Shown here piece by piece: positions 1 to 12,100 of a stretch of 64,000 nucleotides of DNA. The DNA lies in contig CM063252.1 of NCBI GenBank assembly GCA_032158295.1, forward strand, positions 18,310,036-18,374,035, read 5' to 3'. The stretch is from Pycnopodia helianthoides (Eukaryota > Echinodermata > Asteroidea > Forcipulatida > Asteriidae). Position 1 is the stretch's first letter, and each line of letters starts with the position of its first letter. The notes below the pieces were generated by a model, which did not search any database, was not told the DNA's origin, and saw nothing but the letters and a program-made list of their open reading frames with translations. Position numbers and translations under genes: made by a program.

Positions 1-18
1 ATTTTGTTGTTTTTGCAG

Positions 19-127
19 CTTGAACCAATCAGAGATGGTGAGACTGTGGGAAGGATGCCAGACTCATTTTGTCAAGTGCATCGCTAGGAGGGCCGCCATG
101 CAGATGGCTCTTGCTGTACCATCAAAG
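19..127 (+). CDS. MDN1: MDN1 exon (first in window)
   Basis: Preceded by a polypyrimidine tract and CAG (16-18) and followed by GTACTG. The first base completes a codon from an exon outside the window. It reads LNQSEMVRLWEGC at its start and ends ALAVPSK in phase 0. It belongs to the helical tail between the AAA+ ring and the acidic linker. Confidence 0.85.
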
Positions 128-3100
128 GTACTGATAGGGAATGTAGATAAACGTTCAATTCAATAACAACTTTATATTTGTTTCCATGCTTTTTTTGATG
201 AACGACAACCTTCAGATCTGAATAAGGACTCAATCAAAAATAAACCTTGCATAAACAAATTACAGCTGTTATGCAAGACCTTGTTGAAAACAGACAGACT
301 TCCAAAGACAACAATGGACAAACACGATAGAGATGACAGTGGGTATACTGGCATGAGATAAAAATAAATACATCAATGAAACCGGACAATTAGTGTCATA
401 AAGAGATGGCAAAAATAGTTGAGGCAAAAATCAATATAGACAAAAATTCAGACTGAGAGCCTCGTGGTTCTTTAGAGAGAAATGATATTCTTTATCCCCG
501 ATGCAAGTTTTATCATCTATTAAAATGTTTAACTAATTGTAGTGTCAACGTGTGACTTATTGATGTAAATGCCAAAGTGAAGTTCCTCTTAGGGGTGGTA
601 AAGTCATCGAATTAAATTACCTTGAATTGAGCTTGATTAATTTCAAGGTGTTTGTGTGGCTTGGTATTAGGAATTGGGTGTTGGTAATATTGAACGCTGC
701 AAAGGATTCACTGAGCATCTGAGTCAGTTAGCTGCCACACAGAGACGTCAAATCACTGAAATCACCGAAGGAATCGTAGATACAAGGTCAGTATTTGTCA
801 AGCCTGATTCATACTTTGAAAAGTACAAAAAGCAAAGCAAATTTTTGTGTGTCACAGTATGTCAATTGCGAGTTAGATTTGAGTAATGTCTGGTACAGTG
901 ACTTGCTTAGTCACAAGTTCCCGCTAAATTTGAATCCAGTAATGAACCACAAGGGAAAATGACTGGGTAAATTTTGAAATAATTTGGGGCTGAACAAATT
1001 GTTTTCAACCTGAGCGGGATTTGAACCAACGACCTCTGGATTAGCGTACCGGTTTGGTTAGAATCCCGGTCTAGCCAATTTGTCTTTGTCTAACCCCAAA
1101 TAAATGTGAATCCCTCTGACTATGGAGACTGTTGCTATGTCGAATGGTTCGGGGCAAGCTTTTGTATAGCAACCTCAAAGGCCTAATTTCATAGAGCTGC
1201 TTAAGCACAAAAAGTAGCTAAGCACAACAAAAGTATGCTTACCAGAATAAGGTTACCATACAAAATACAATGTCACATGTGCAACTTGAGACTGGTATCC
1301 TGCTCACTTCTGCTCAGCAGACGATTGTTAAGCAATATTTTGTGCTTAAGCAGCTCTATGAAATTGAGCCCAGATGAGCAAACCCTGGTACCCTTGCGCC
1401 ATGCCAAGGTACCTGACAAATCTAACTCTCAAATGGCTTATGGCTTAATGGAAAACGCCAGGTACTGATTCTTTGCATTGCGAAAGGTGCTTCGTGTTTA
1501 CTTTCTCAAGAAGTATGAACCAGGCGTCATTCTATTGTGTTACTTTACCACGTGTCTGGATCAGAATAAAAAGCGATCACCAGTTTTGGTGAAATGTCCT
1601 ATAATTGTTGATGTTGTAGTATTACTTTTAACGTTGACTTAAGAAATTTGAAGTTTGTTTTGTACGGTGGCCTCAAAAGTACATTCCTCTGCATTAATAG
1701 AGCTTTACAAAAATTAAAACTAGCTAACCTTGTGCTTCTCAAGCTAACCTTCCCAGTAGGTACAATAATTTTACTCTTAACTTTATACCGTGCACCAATA
1801 TTTAACAAAGAGTTTGCTGTCCTTTTTTGGACGTAGTACAATTGTTACGTTTTTGAGGTGGACCTCAAGTTGTTTATTGCAAGTGAAACAGAGTCTAGAT
1901 GTGGATTTTCAAGAAAAGAACAATATTAATACAAGTAATAACGACAATTGATTTACGATACTCTTGAAAGAAATTTGTTTGACCAAAAGTTTATGGACAA
2001 GTATGTTGGTATCAAAATTATCGTTCAATCAGATTGGCAGAAAGTTACGGATGACCTGGTTGACTATCACTACTAGGGGATACTGGCAATGCGAAAAGTA
2101 ACAATTTTGTTAACTGTTATAATAGAGTAAAGCACAGTTCACACTTCCTGCGAATGTGAATGCGAAGCAAATTTTGACGTCACAAATTCGCAACAAACAA
2201 TTCGCAACAGTTGAGATGTGCTTGACTCCTGCGAAACATTCGCAGCAAAAACAGCTGTGACGTCAAAATTAACATTCGCTTTACTATGGACATACTAGAT
2301 CCAAGTAGCTTACAATAAAGGTCACTGCATTGGGCTCTTATCACACAAGCAAACCACTATCTGCTTTTGTGTGTTCGAATTGCAGAAACTACCTCTGCCA
2401 GTTACGTCAGCTGAAGCCGTCCACCAGTTGCCATGGCAACAATCCACTGATGCCTCCCCAGCAGAGCACAGCATCGTGGGTGATGACGTTGAAGGGACTC
2501 GTCGACTACATCAGAGAAACCACGCTCCAATATGGAATGCTCCTGGACGCCTGTCCCGGCAGAGACGGAGGAGCAACGGATGTGTTGTCCCCGTTACCAC
2601 GGGAACACCTCGCGACGATGGATGCCATCAGAAAGGGTGATGCACTGTGGGTGGAGACAAGAAACAAACTGCAGGTAACCAGAGGAAGTACCGTGTAAAC
2701 TGTATTGAATGTGACTGGTACCCGGCTAATGTTTGCTTCGGGGATCAAATTGCAGAGCATTTTTGTTCTTGCTCAACGAAGCAATGAAAATGGGCCCTAG
2801 TTGATTTGTCATGAGTGGTGAGGTGTGTTAACCACTTAGCGTTGGTTTTCAGAAAAATTGTCCGTCCCCAACCACAGTGTTATTTTTTGGAACGCTTTTC
2901 GAGTTTCTGGAGTTACCGTTTCCCTTTTGAAAATAACAACGTCATGTTTCAAATTTCACTCTGAAAGAGTATCAAATAAAATGGCATTTTAATATGAGGC
3001 TAGAGACTTGGGTATTTTTTCCCCCACATTCATGAGGACTCTATTAATTGGAAAATGAGTGGATCACAAAACTGAATATGACCTTGGAGCCCCTCTTTAA

Positions 3101-6100
3101 AACTTCCCCTTCCATGAAAAGTATTGAGTTTTTGAAGTAGGCTATTATTAATTTTATTCAGGAATGTCAGACTGTCCTGGAGACTGTTAGCAAGAGGGTC
3201 CTACCAAGAGCCAACCTCATCACCAATCAGGACTTGCAACTCATCTTTTGGTGAGTGAATTAAATACATCTTTAACCCTAACTTTTAAAAATCCTCTAAA
3301 AATTTTCTTCCTGATATGGGTTAGCTGGTGTGTAAAGCGCTTACTCGCACCATCGTGGCCTGGTTCGATTCCCGGCTCGGCTATAATCTGATTAGTGCCG
3401 TGCTTCAGTTCCCTCCTGTGCAGCCAAAGTTTTTTCCTGGGCCCTCAAGTTTTCCTCCCTTCAGAAAACTCAATGTCTGGCCGTGCTCCATGGTCATTTA
3501 TGGGATGATGTGCCTGGCTGCCAAAGGCGCCTTTACATGTCGGCTGCTCGAACACGTTGTAGCTGCGTCCTTCACAATTCAGCTTCTCAGCATGCGAGTA
3601 TAGGATGATTAGCCTCACAAATCAGAGGATTTGCTGAGGATTGAGGACTGTTGGCCCTCAATAACAGTTGCTTATCACTGGGTCAGGCATTCCAATCTTA
3701 TCCGAGTCCAAGCATGCTGGTGTGAAGTGACATAGGAGAGGAGGATGATTGGAGGATTGAGGTTATCTGAGGAATTCAATATTGTTTAAGTCCAAACATG
3801 TTGGTGTGAAGTGACATAGGAGAGGAGGAGAGTGGAGGATTGAGGTTAACTGAGGATTTCAATATTGTTTAAGTCCAAACATGTTGGTGTGAAGTGACAT
3901 AGGAGAGGAGGATGATTGGAGGATTGAGGTTATCTGAGGAATTCAATATTGTTGGGTGCCATTTAAAAAAAAGTCTTGTCTAAGTCCAAACAAGTTGGTG
4001 TGAAGTGACATAGGAGAGGAGGATGATTGGAGGATTGAGGTTATCTGAGGAATTCAATATTGTTGGGTGCCATTTAAAAAAAAGTCTTGTCTAAGTCCAA
4101 ACAAGTTGGTGTGAAGTGACATAGGAGAGGAGGATGATTGGAGGATTGAGGTCACCTCTAAGGGTTTTAATAAGGGAATCAAAGGGCGATGACGAGGTTT
4201 CAACAACTGGTTTAAAACCGATTCAACACACGTTGATTCCAGAAAAATTTAACAGTTTAGCCTCAGCTCACCTGGACTCTGTGTTGAATTTCTATGCATG
4301 TGTTGAGCGCTGAGAAGCTCCCTGTGCAAGTTTCGAACTTGTGCACTTTAGTTTCAAATCATCGCACCCAAGTTTCAAACTATCGCACCCAAGTTTCAAT
4401 TTATCGCACCCAAGTTTCAAACTCCACCCAAGTTTCAAACTATCGCACCCAAGTTTCAAACTATCGCACCCAAGTTTTCAAACTATTGCACCCACGTTTC
4501 AAACTATCGCACCCAAGTTTCAAACTATCACACCGAAGTTTCAAACTATGGCACTCAAGTTTCAAACTATCGCACCCAAGTTTCAATTTATCGCACCCAA
4601 GTTTCAAACTCGCACCCAAGTTTCAAACTATTGCACGCAAGTTTAAAATTTGCGCTAGCCAAACGTGTGACCTACCAACTTAAAACAGGGCTGTGAAATT
4701 AAGCACATTGATAGTTTGCTGTAAAATACATGATATAAGAACGAGTAAATTTTTTTTTAAGTTCTCTTAATTTGTCAATATCTTTGTTCCGGGATACCAG
4801 TCAGTACAAAGATATTGACAAGTTAGGGAGACCGCCAACATAGGGCTAGATAGCTCAGTTGGTAGAGCGCCGGCACGTTAATCCTGAGGTTGTTGGTTCA
4901 AATCCCCTCTAGTCAATTTTTCTTTGTTCAATAATTGCAACAATTTTTAGTCTTACTGATAACTCCTTTTATTGTGTGAATTGGTTCCTACAGGAATGAT
5001 GTTGAACTCCTTGATGAGTCCGTTGAGCAGCTCCAAATAATTTTGGACAGTCTAGCTGATATTGAGCAGCTGTTCAGCCTCCCTCAAGGCGTAGGTAAAT
5101 CCAGCCTTGCAACCTCATTGGTCTCCGCTAGAGAACGACTGCTCAAGATGTTACGAGAGTATGGTGACTGGAAACAAGGGGTTGTAGACCAAGAGGAGGA
5201 TGCAGACCAAGACGACATGGAGACGGGTAAAGATGAGAATGAATTATTATTAATATTATTATTATTATTATTTATTTGGCATATTCAAATGAACAAACAA
5301 AATACAGAAAGAACAAACCTATACAAAAGGGACAAAAATGGCAATGGCACATGCCTGAAATTAAAAAAGTTAACTAAATAACTGTGACTCGAAAGCCTTC
5401 AACTCCGATGCCACTGGCTAAATACACAAAATCCAAGATCCAAGAGAATTACCCACCCCCCTTTGGAACAAAAGTATATAAATATAAAAAATATAATTTC
5501 TTTTAGTATGTACATATAAAAATTAAAAATAAATTATCGGCATAAAAGTACATTAATAATATGAAGAAATTTTTTTTTTTTTAAGTGGCTCTCAGAAAGG
5601 AAAGTTAAAGAGGAGTTCCAATGTCAAATTTATTTTTTGTGATGTACTCATGTTCTAATAGATAGAGCCCTCACATGAGTGGGGGAAAAAATGATGAGTC
5701 TTAAACCTCACATTAAAACAGTGTACAATGCCATTGTATTCGATACCCTTCCAGTACCAAATTTGTCGACATCCAAAACATCCTATGACATCATTTTGTT
5801 CTACTTGGGTCTGTGCATTTTTGTACGGGCAATTATTAGTTCATTCCTGACTTTTTTTCGAAGCGAAATTTAGAACATAATGTCGTTGGATTCCAACAAC
5901 TAAAGGGTCTCTCCATTCCAAGGAGGAATTGTCTTTGATGTCAAAATTGTTATTGAATTTTTATTTTTACTGAATATCAAACTTCATTTGATCATCAAAC
6001 TGGTTATAATCGCTATAATTGGCGTGTCGTGGCCGAGCGGTCTAGTTCACCGGACCCGAGCTCTGGTGTTGTCAGCAGCACAGTGTGGGTTCGAATCCAG

Positions 6101-9100
6101 GTCATGACACTTGTGCCCTTGAGCAAGGCACTTAACCATAATTGCTTCGTACAAAGTTGGGAAGGTAGTGCATTCTGCTCTACCAGCCAGGCTCCCAGTG
6201 GATGATACCCATGCCTACATCCTTACAGACTATGAAGGGGGTAACCCTGTTTCAGCCCCAGGAGTAGATGGCAACGTGCCTCTGGTGTCAGTTGATTTGG
6301 GTCAACAGCCCAAATCGATAAGTGTAGCCCTCACCTTGAGTGGCCGTTCGGCCTTGTGAGTTAGGCGATATCTCATTTAAAAAAATATAAAAAAATAATT
6401 AATACTTCAGAAAGATACATTTATGACAATACAAGTAAACAAAACTTGGCTACTAAAACTTCACGGGGGCAAGTAAAATGCACAGTTTACTAGCCCGGTG
6501 GGCCACTTTCTGCTAATTATCGTAACATCTTGCCTCAAGTTGTTAATGGTCTTCCTGATCAGCTTAGACTTCTTCTGGTCAGTTCATCCAAAAAGCTCTT
6601 TGTTAAACACCTCAAGGAATTCTATTTTAATAAATACAAATATTTTTTCTGTACCAATCTCAACTGCTACTCATGCCTACATTCAGCAGGACATTAAATA
6701 CCTGCTTTCCTTTTCTCTATGTTTTTTTTAGTTTGTACAAAGTGCTCACTTTATTTTTTGAACTTACTACATTTAAAACCCTATCTGGGAACTCATTGCA
6801 TGTAATCTTCCAAATTATTTGTTTATTCTGACCGCAGTCTCAGGTGCTCCACTACAGAAGGCCAGTCCTTCTCTGGATGTCACCCCCATTCATACTGTAT
6901 TGTATTGTTTTACAATTTATGCTACATTTGTATCGTTCAATTTATCATTATTTATCTGTATGTATGAAAGTATGAATGGAAATAAAACAAACAAACAAAA
7001 CAAACAAACAAAACAAACAAACAAACAAACAAACTTTACATAGAAAGCTGACGCACAAGGCCTGCTCTGTAACTCCATCAGTTCTTGTGTCTTGTTTCGG
7101 TCATCAGGTTCATCTGAGCTCCTGGCAGACTTTGGAAGCAGAAGTGAGTCCCTTCTTGCCAGTATTCTATTGGTTGTGCAGGGCATGGTGAAGACACATA
7201 CCATAGAACAAGACAGTGTTGAGGAGGGACATCATGCTGCTGGTGACAAGGAGGAAGACCAAGGTAATAACACAGTTCTAGAGTCACTCACAATTTTTTT
7301 TGCTGCACTGATTTGCTTATAGCTACAAGTACTGGTTTACTCATTAGCTCTAACAAAGTTTTGATGACAAAGACATTTTTATTATTATTAATATTTTCTT
7401 TTCAGAAGAGTTTTTTGACCTCCAGGAAGGACATCTTGTCAAGCATCTCAGCTCGGCTCTCAGCAAGGATGTCATGACCCTTGACCTTGGTCATGTGTCA
7501 AAGGTCACAGCGTCGTTGCTTCAAGACCTGAAGGAGACGCGAGATCGCTGCCAGTCGGTCGGAGAAATAAGGGTAGGAAATAAAGCTTTGGGCTTCTGTT
7601 CTGGGAATGATTGCCTGGAAAAGACATTTTTCTCATTTAATTAGACCTTAGTACTGATGATGTCACAGTCTGGTTACCATTTTGCAGAAGCATGGGAACC
7701 CATTGTGTCTCTTCTCAACCATCAGGGCCCAATTTCAAAATTACGCTTACCAGAATAAGGTTACCAGCCAAACTACTATACCACATGTACAATTTGTGAC
7801 TGGTAACCTGCTCATTTCTGCTTAGCAGGCAATTGTTAAGCAATATTTTCTGCTTCAGCAGCTCTATGAAATTGGGCCCAGAAATGCAGGACCAAGTTTA
7901 CGGTAACAAACCCTGATGTCATCAGTACAGGGGACTATTGGTTGTAGCTCACATTACCCTTGTTTGTTGTTGCTATTGGTTATCATAGTATTGCCATCTG
8001 CCCAGACTTGCAGACTGTCAAAAGGAACTACTCGAAAACGACTGCTTTCAGTTTACGCTAAGAGGAAACAAACTTGGTGGTACTGTTTTTATGTTGACAT
8101 CTTAGTCTTTTAAATGTTTTTATTATACACCTGTGATGTTTTTATATTCTTAAAGCTTTTTAATTTATTTGGTGAAAGGTTTCGGCCAGTGATTGTTGAA
8201 AATTTCTTGTGTAACACTACCTGGGAGTTTTCACCGTAAGTTTAGAGTAATGGAACCAATAAAACGGAACCGGGTTTTTAAGCACAAAAAGTTGCTTAGC
8301 ACAACAAAATTATGCTTACCAAAATAAGGTTACTAGTCAAACAACCATGTCTCTTGTATAATTTGTGACTGGTGTCCTGCTAATTTCTGCTAAGCAGAAA
8401 ATTGTTGAGCAATATTTTCTGCTTAAGCAGCTCCATGGACCATAAAGCTGTTAAGCAGAAATACTGCTCAGCAAATTTCTTTGATAAGCAAAAAGTAAGA
8501 AGGGCACTGGTCACAATAATTTAAACTTTATGACATTTGGGCTGGTAACTTGTTTCTGCTAAGCGGGATTGTTCTTTGCTTAGCAAATTGTTGTGCTTTT
8601 TAGCTTAATGAAGTTGGGGCCAAGGAAGAATAGACCGTGCCAAATCTATTGAACGTTTTTGGGACCACTTTGGTCCAATGTACATTGCTTTTACACGGGA
8701 AGGAAACAAACTCACGCATTTTAATGGGTCCCAATGTTCGAATATGCACAAGACTTGCACAGGCTATACAAGGATCACATTTTAATATAATGATATTTTA
8801 TGTTCTTCCAGGAATTCAACAACTGTGTTATGCTTGTACTCCGACTGGTACCTGTACTTCATCAGTACTTGGGCCTGGTATCATTCACTCTGAACCAGTC
8901 TGTTGCATGTCATCGCACGACGTGTAAATTGCTGTCTGTACTGCTTGGGATTTTCACTGAACTTGCTGCAAAGGTAACTTAATTGTTGGGGACAGTTATG
9001 TCTTGCATTTCAACTTTTTAAACACATCATACACAGTCATTCTTTTTGGCAGCATATTGCACCACAGCACCTTGTAAACCATTACGTGGTGCTATGTAAA

Positions 9101-12100
9101 GGAATAGGTCTAATACTTCAAAACGTAGCTCCACAATACCTTGCAGGAAAATACTGAATGTTGAAGCGCCTTGAGCGTCACTTAGTGACAGATATGCGCA
9201 TTATATAAGAAGCCATTATTATTGTTTCAAGTTTGTTTTCTTTTGTGCAAATCCCCAGGGTTTTTGTTTACCAGCGGAGTTCTCCGATGAGTTGGGCGGA
9301 GAGGGTGCAACGGACTTTCAAGACATCGAAGAGGGAGGTATCGGGGAAGGAGAGGGAATGAAGGACGTGAGCGATCAGATTGAGAACGAGGACCAGGTAA
9401 GTAGGAGCAAGATCCTCTCGTCTGTTGATTGTTTTGGAAGAGATTACCTATTCCCATCCTCCTGCTTTCAAGAAGCAAAAATCCAACCTCTTAGATGCAA
9501 ACTTTGTTCAACAGCGTCACTTGGCGTGTCGTTGCGAGTGGATAAGTACACCGTACTCAAGCTCTGGTGTTTCTGATCAGCAGAGTGTGGGTTCGAGTCC
9601 TGGTCGAGACACTTGTGTCCTTGAGCGAGACACTTCACCATTATTGCTTCTTCGTTTGGATGGGACGTAAACTGTAAGCTCCGTGTGTTGTGTAATGCAC
9701 GTAAAAGAACCTATCACTATCGTAAAGAGAAGGGGTTCGCCCCGGTGTTCCTGGTTTGACTTGGCTGCATATTGCGCCACAGCACCTTGTAAACAATTAC
9801 ATGGTGGTTGTAAAGTAATAGGTCTCATACTTAACGAAAAACAAACAAAACACACACACCACACAAAAACACACATCCACATGCCTTGCAGGAAAAAACA
9901 CTGATCGCTTTGGGACTGCCCACTGGGTGAGATAAAGCGTGTTCATTTAAAAGAAACAGTAGACACTAATACAAAATAGGCGGAGGACAAAAACAAACAG
10001 TGGCATAAGCCTTACACAACGGTCTTGCAGCTCAGCAGGTACAGTACCTCTCCAATGGTATGTGGCTTTGGTGCCTGGGGAAACTGGATTTTGGGGATTT
10101 TTGAGGGAAAAATAACGAAATTACCTCTTTTTTGAATAACCTACTAAGAAGCTCTTCCCACCACAGCAACAGCGCCCTCAAGAGTAACATATACAAGGCG
10201 TGCATCAGTGATGTTTAAAAGAGTTTGATATTTTGGTTATAGACTTGGCTCAAGGTACTTGTGACTTGGCTCAAGAGCTGAAACAGCTCTTAAGTCCTAG
10301 ATGAGTATTTAGACCGATCCATTAAGCTCCGCCCGCTCACGTGTTGACCAATCACAACCTGGCACGCACAAAGTCCGACAGAGTCGACACGCTAAAATCC
10401 CATTAGAAAAGTAAACTTGCGTGCGCGCTGTACTTAAAAGCGCGTACGTTCATGTCGCGAGTGTGGCATTGGAGAGATGCACATGTGCTGCCCACGTGAG
10501 CAGTGGTGATGCAGCCAATGCTGTGATTGGTCAGTATGTTAAGGGGTGGGGCTTAATGGATCGGTCTATTTTGATCAGACAAGCTATTAGTCTTATCAGA
10601 GGAACTCTTTTTCTATGCACCACAGATCCAAGATACCAAGAAGCAAGGGGAGAAGGAAGAGGAGGAAGACTTCTCGAATCAGCCAGATTTGAAGGACGAG
10701 GAACACGGGATTGAGATGTCGGATGACTTCCAAGGGAAACTACACGATGGAGAACCTCAAGGTAAGAAGTGGTTCTGACCCTCCGAGACATCTGCTAAGA
10801 TTTTGTTTTTCGGAGCCACGGGCAACTTCATCGGGGGCGTGAAGGACCTGCCCGTTGACTTTAGACGGGGGTGTCATGGCCAAGTGGTCTAGTGCACCTG
10901 ACTCCTATTCTGGTGTTATCAGGTTTGGGTCGTGGTACTTTTGTCACTGAACAAGACACTTCAGAATCTTCAGAAAATTTATACTGCATGAAAACGCCTG
11001 GGGTAGCTTTCTAAACATGCAGTTTACTACATGTACCATAGATCTTAGTACAGATGACGTCACAGTTTTGCTTACCACTTTGCAGAAGAATGAGAAACAC
11101 ACTGTGTCTCTGCTCACCTGGTGGAAATGCAGTACCCGGTTACAGCATTTAAGCAATGCAGTAAACAAACCGTGATGTCATCAGCCCTTCTGAGTGGGTG
11201 GGGGAAGCCATGGGCCCTGTGTGTTGTGTATAATGCACGTACATGTAGAAGCTTCCAGAGCACTGTACGCTAAGAGGAGGGTGCCGCATGTTTCTGCCAT
11301 GGTTGGCTGCAGATTGTGCCGCATCACATTATAAACCCTTACGAGAACCTATGTGGGTCTCCATTATTCAGAGATAGCTCTGCATATCTGTCATGAAAAT
11401 AATGAGTGGTCCGATGTGCCCACCAGATGTGATAAAACACTGTAGTATTATTGTTAGACTGCAGTATAGAAATAACATAACTTGCTGTACCTTAATCTGA
11501 CTTGAATTGAAATGTCTTGACAAAAGGAAATGTGAAGTGTTTGTGTGTCTTTTATTTTTTTAATCTTAGTATTTTTGAACAGTGAAAGAATTTCATGTAA
11601 TGGTTTACAAGGTGTTGTGGCACAGTTTGCTGCCAATCAAACCAGGAACACCTGGACGAACCCCTTCTCTTTACGATAAGTGCACTGGGTTCTTTTACGT
11701 GCATTACACAACACACTGGACCAACGGCTTTACGTCCAAAAGTGGTATCAACACAGCATTTAATAATATATTAATAATGCTTCACTTGGGTTGCTGGCTT
11801 ACGAGAAAAAACAGTAATGTGGACAAATACAATACATAAAGTATGCATAGTAAATCACCCTCAAATCAATGCTGGATTTTTACAAGTTTTATACCATTGG
11901 AAAGACCGTCTCAAGGGCTCTAGATTAAAACTAATTATGTGGCTGTGACGATTTTGCGAGCGATGCGAGTGGCCAGAGAGTAGGGCTATAACAATATAAT
12001 CTAGGCAAAGGAATATACTGCCGAACAATGGCTGGAAACAAATTGGAGTTAAGTTTGAGTATAACTCATGAACTAAGCATGCTAGAGAGACAAAATTTTG

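Noticed and set aside
4327..4660. CRISPR array
   Set aside because: Repeats are directly adjacent without unique spacers and the genome is eukaryotic.
4294..4683. 129- and 101-codon frames at the 21-bp repeat
   Set aside because: Two overlapping frames open at once over a short tandem repeat; typical of low-complexity DNA.
4844..4915. Functional tRNA-Asn gene
   Set aside because: Anticodon stem is mispaired, position 33 is not T and flanks recur with other copies, so it is a SINE.
6917..7204. 95-codon minus-strand ORF
   Set aside because: Reads through the LINE A-rich tail (CFVCLF run) and antisense to a real MDN1 exon.
9577..9882. 101-codon minus-strand ORF rich in Cys/Val
   Set aside because: Lies on a SINE body and a CA-rich stretch; no conservation signals.
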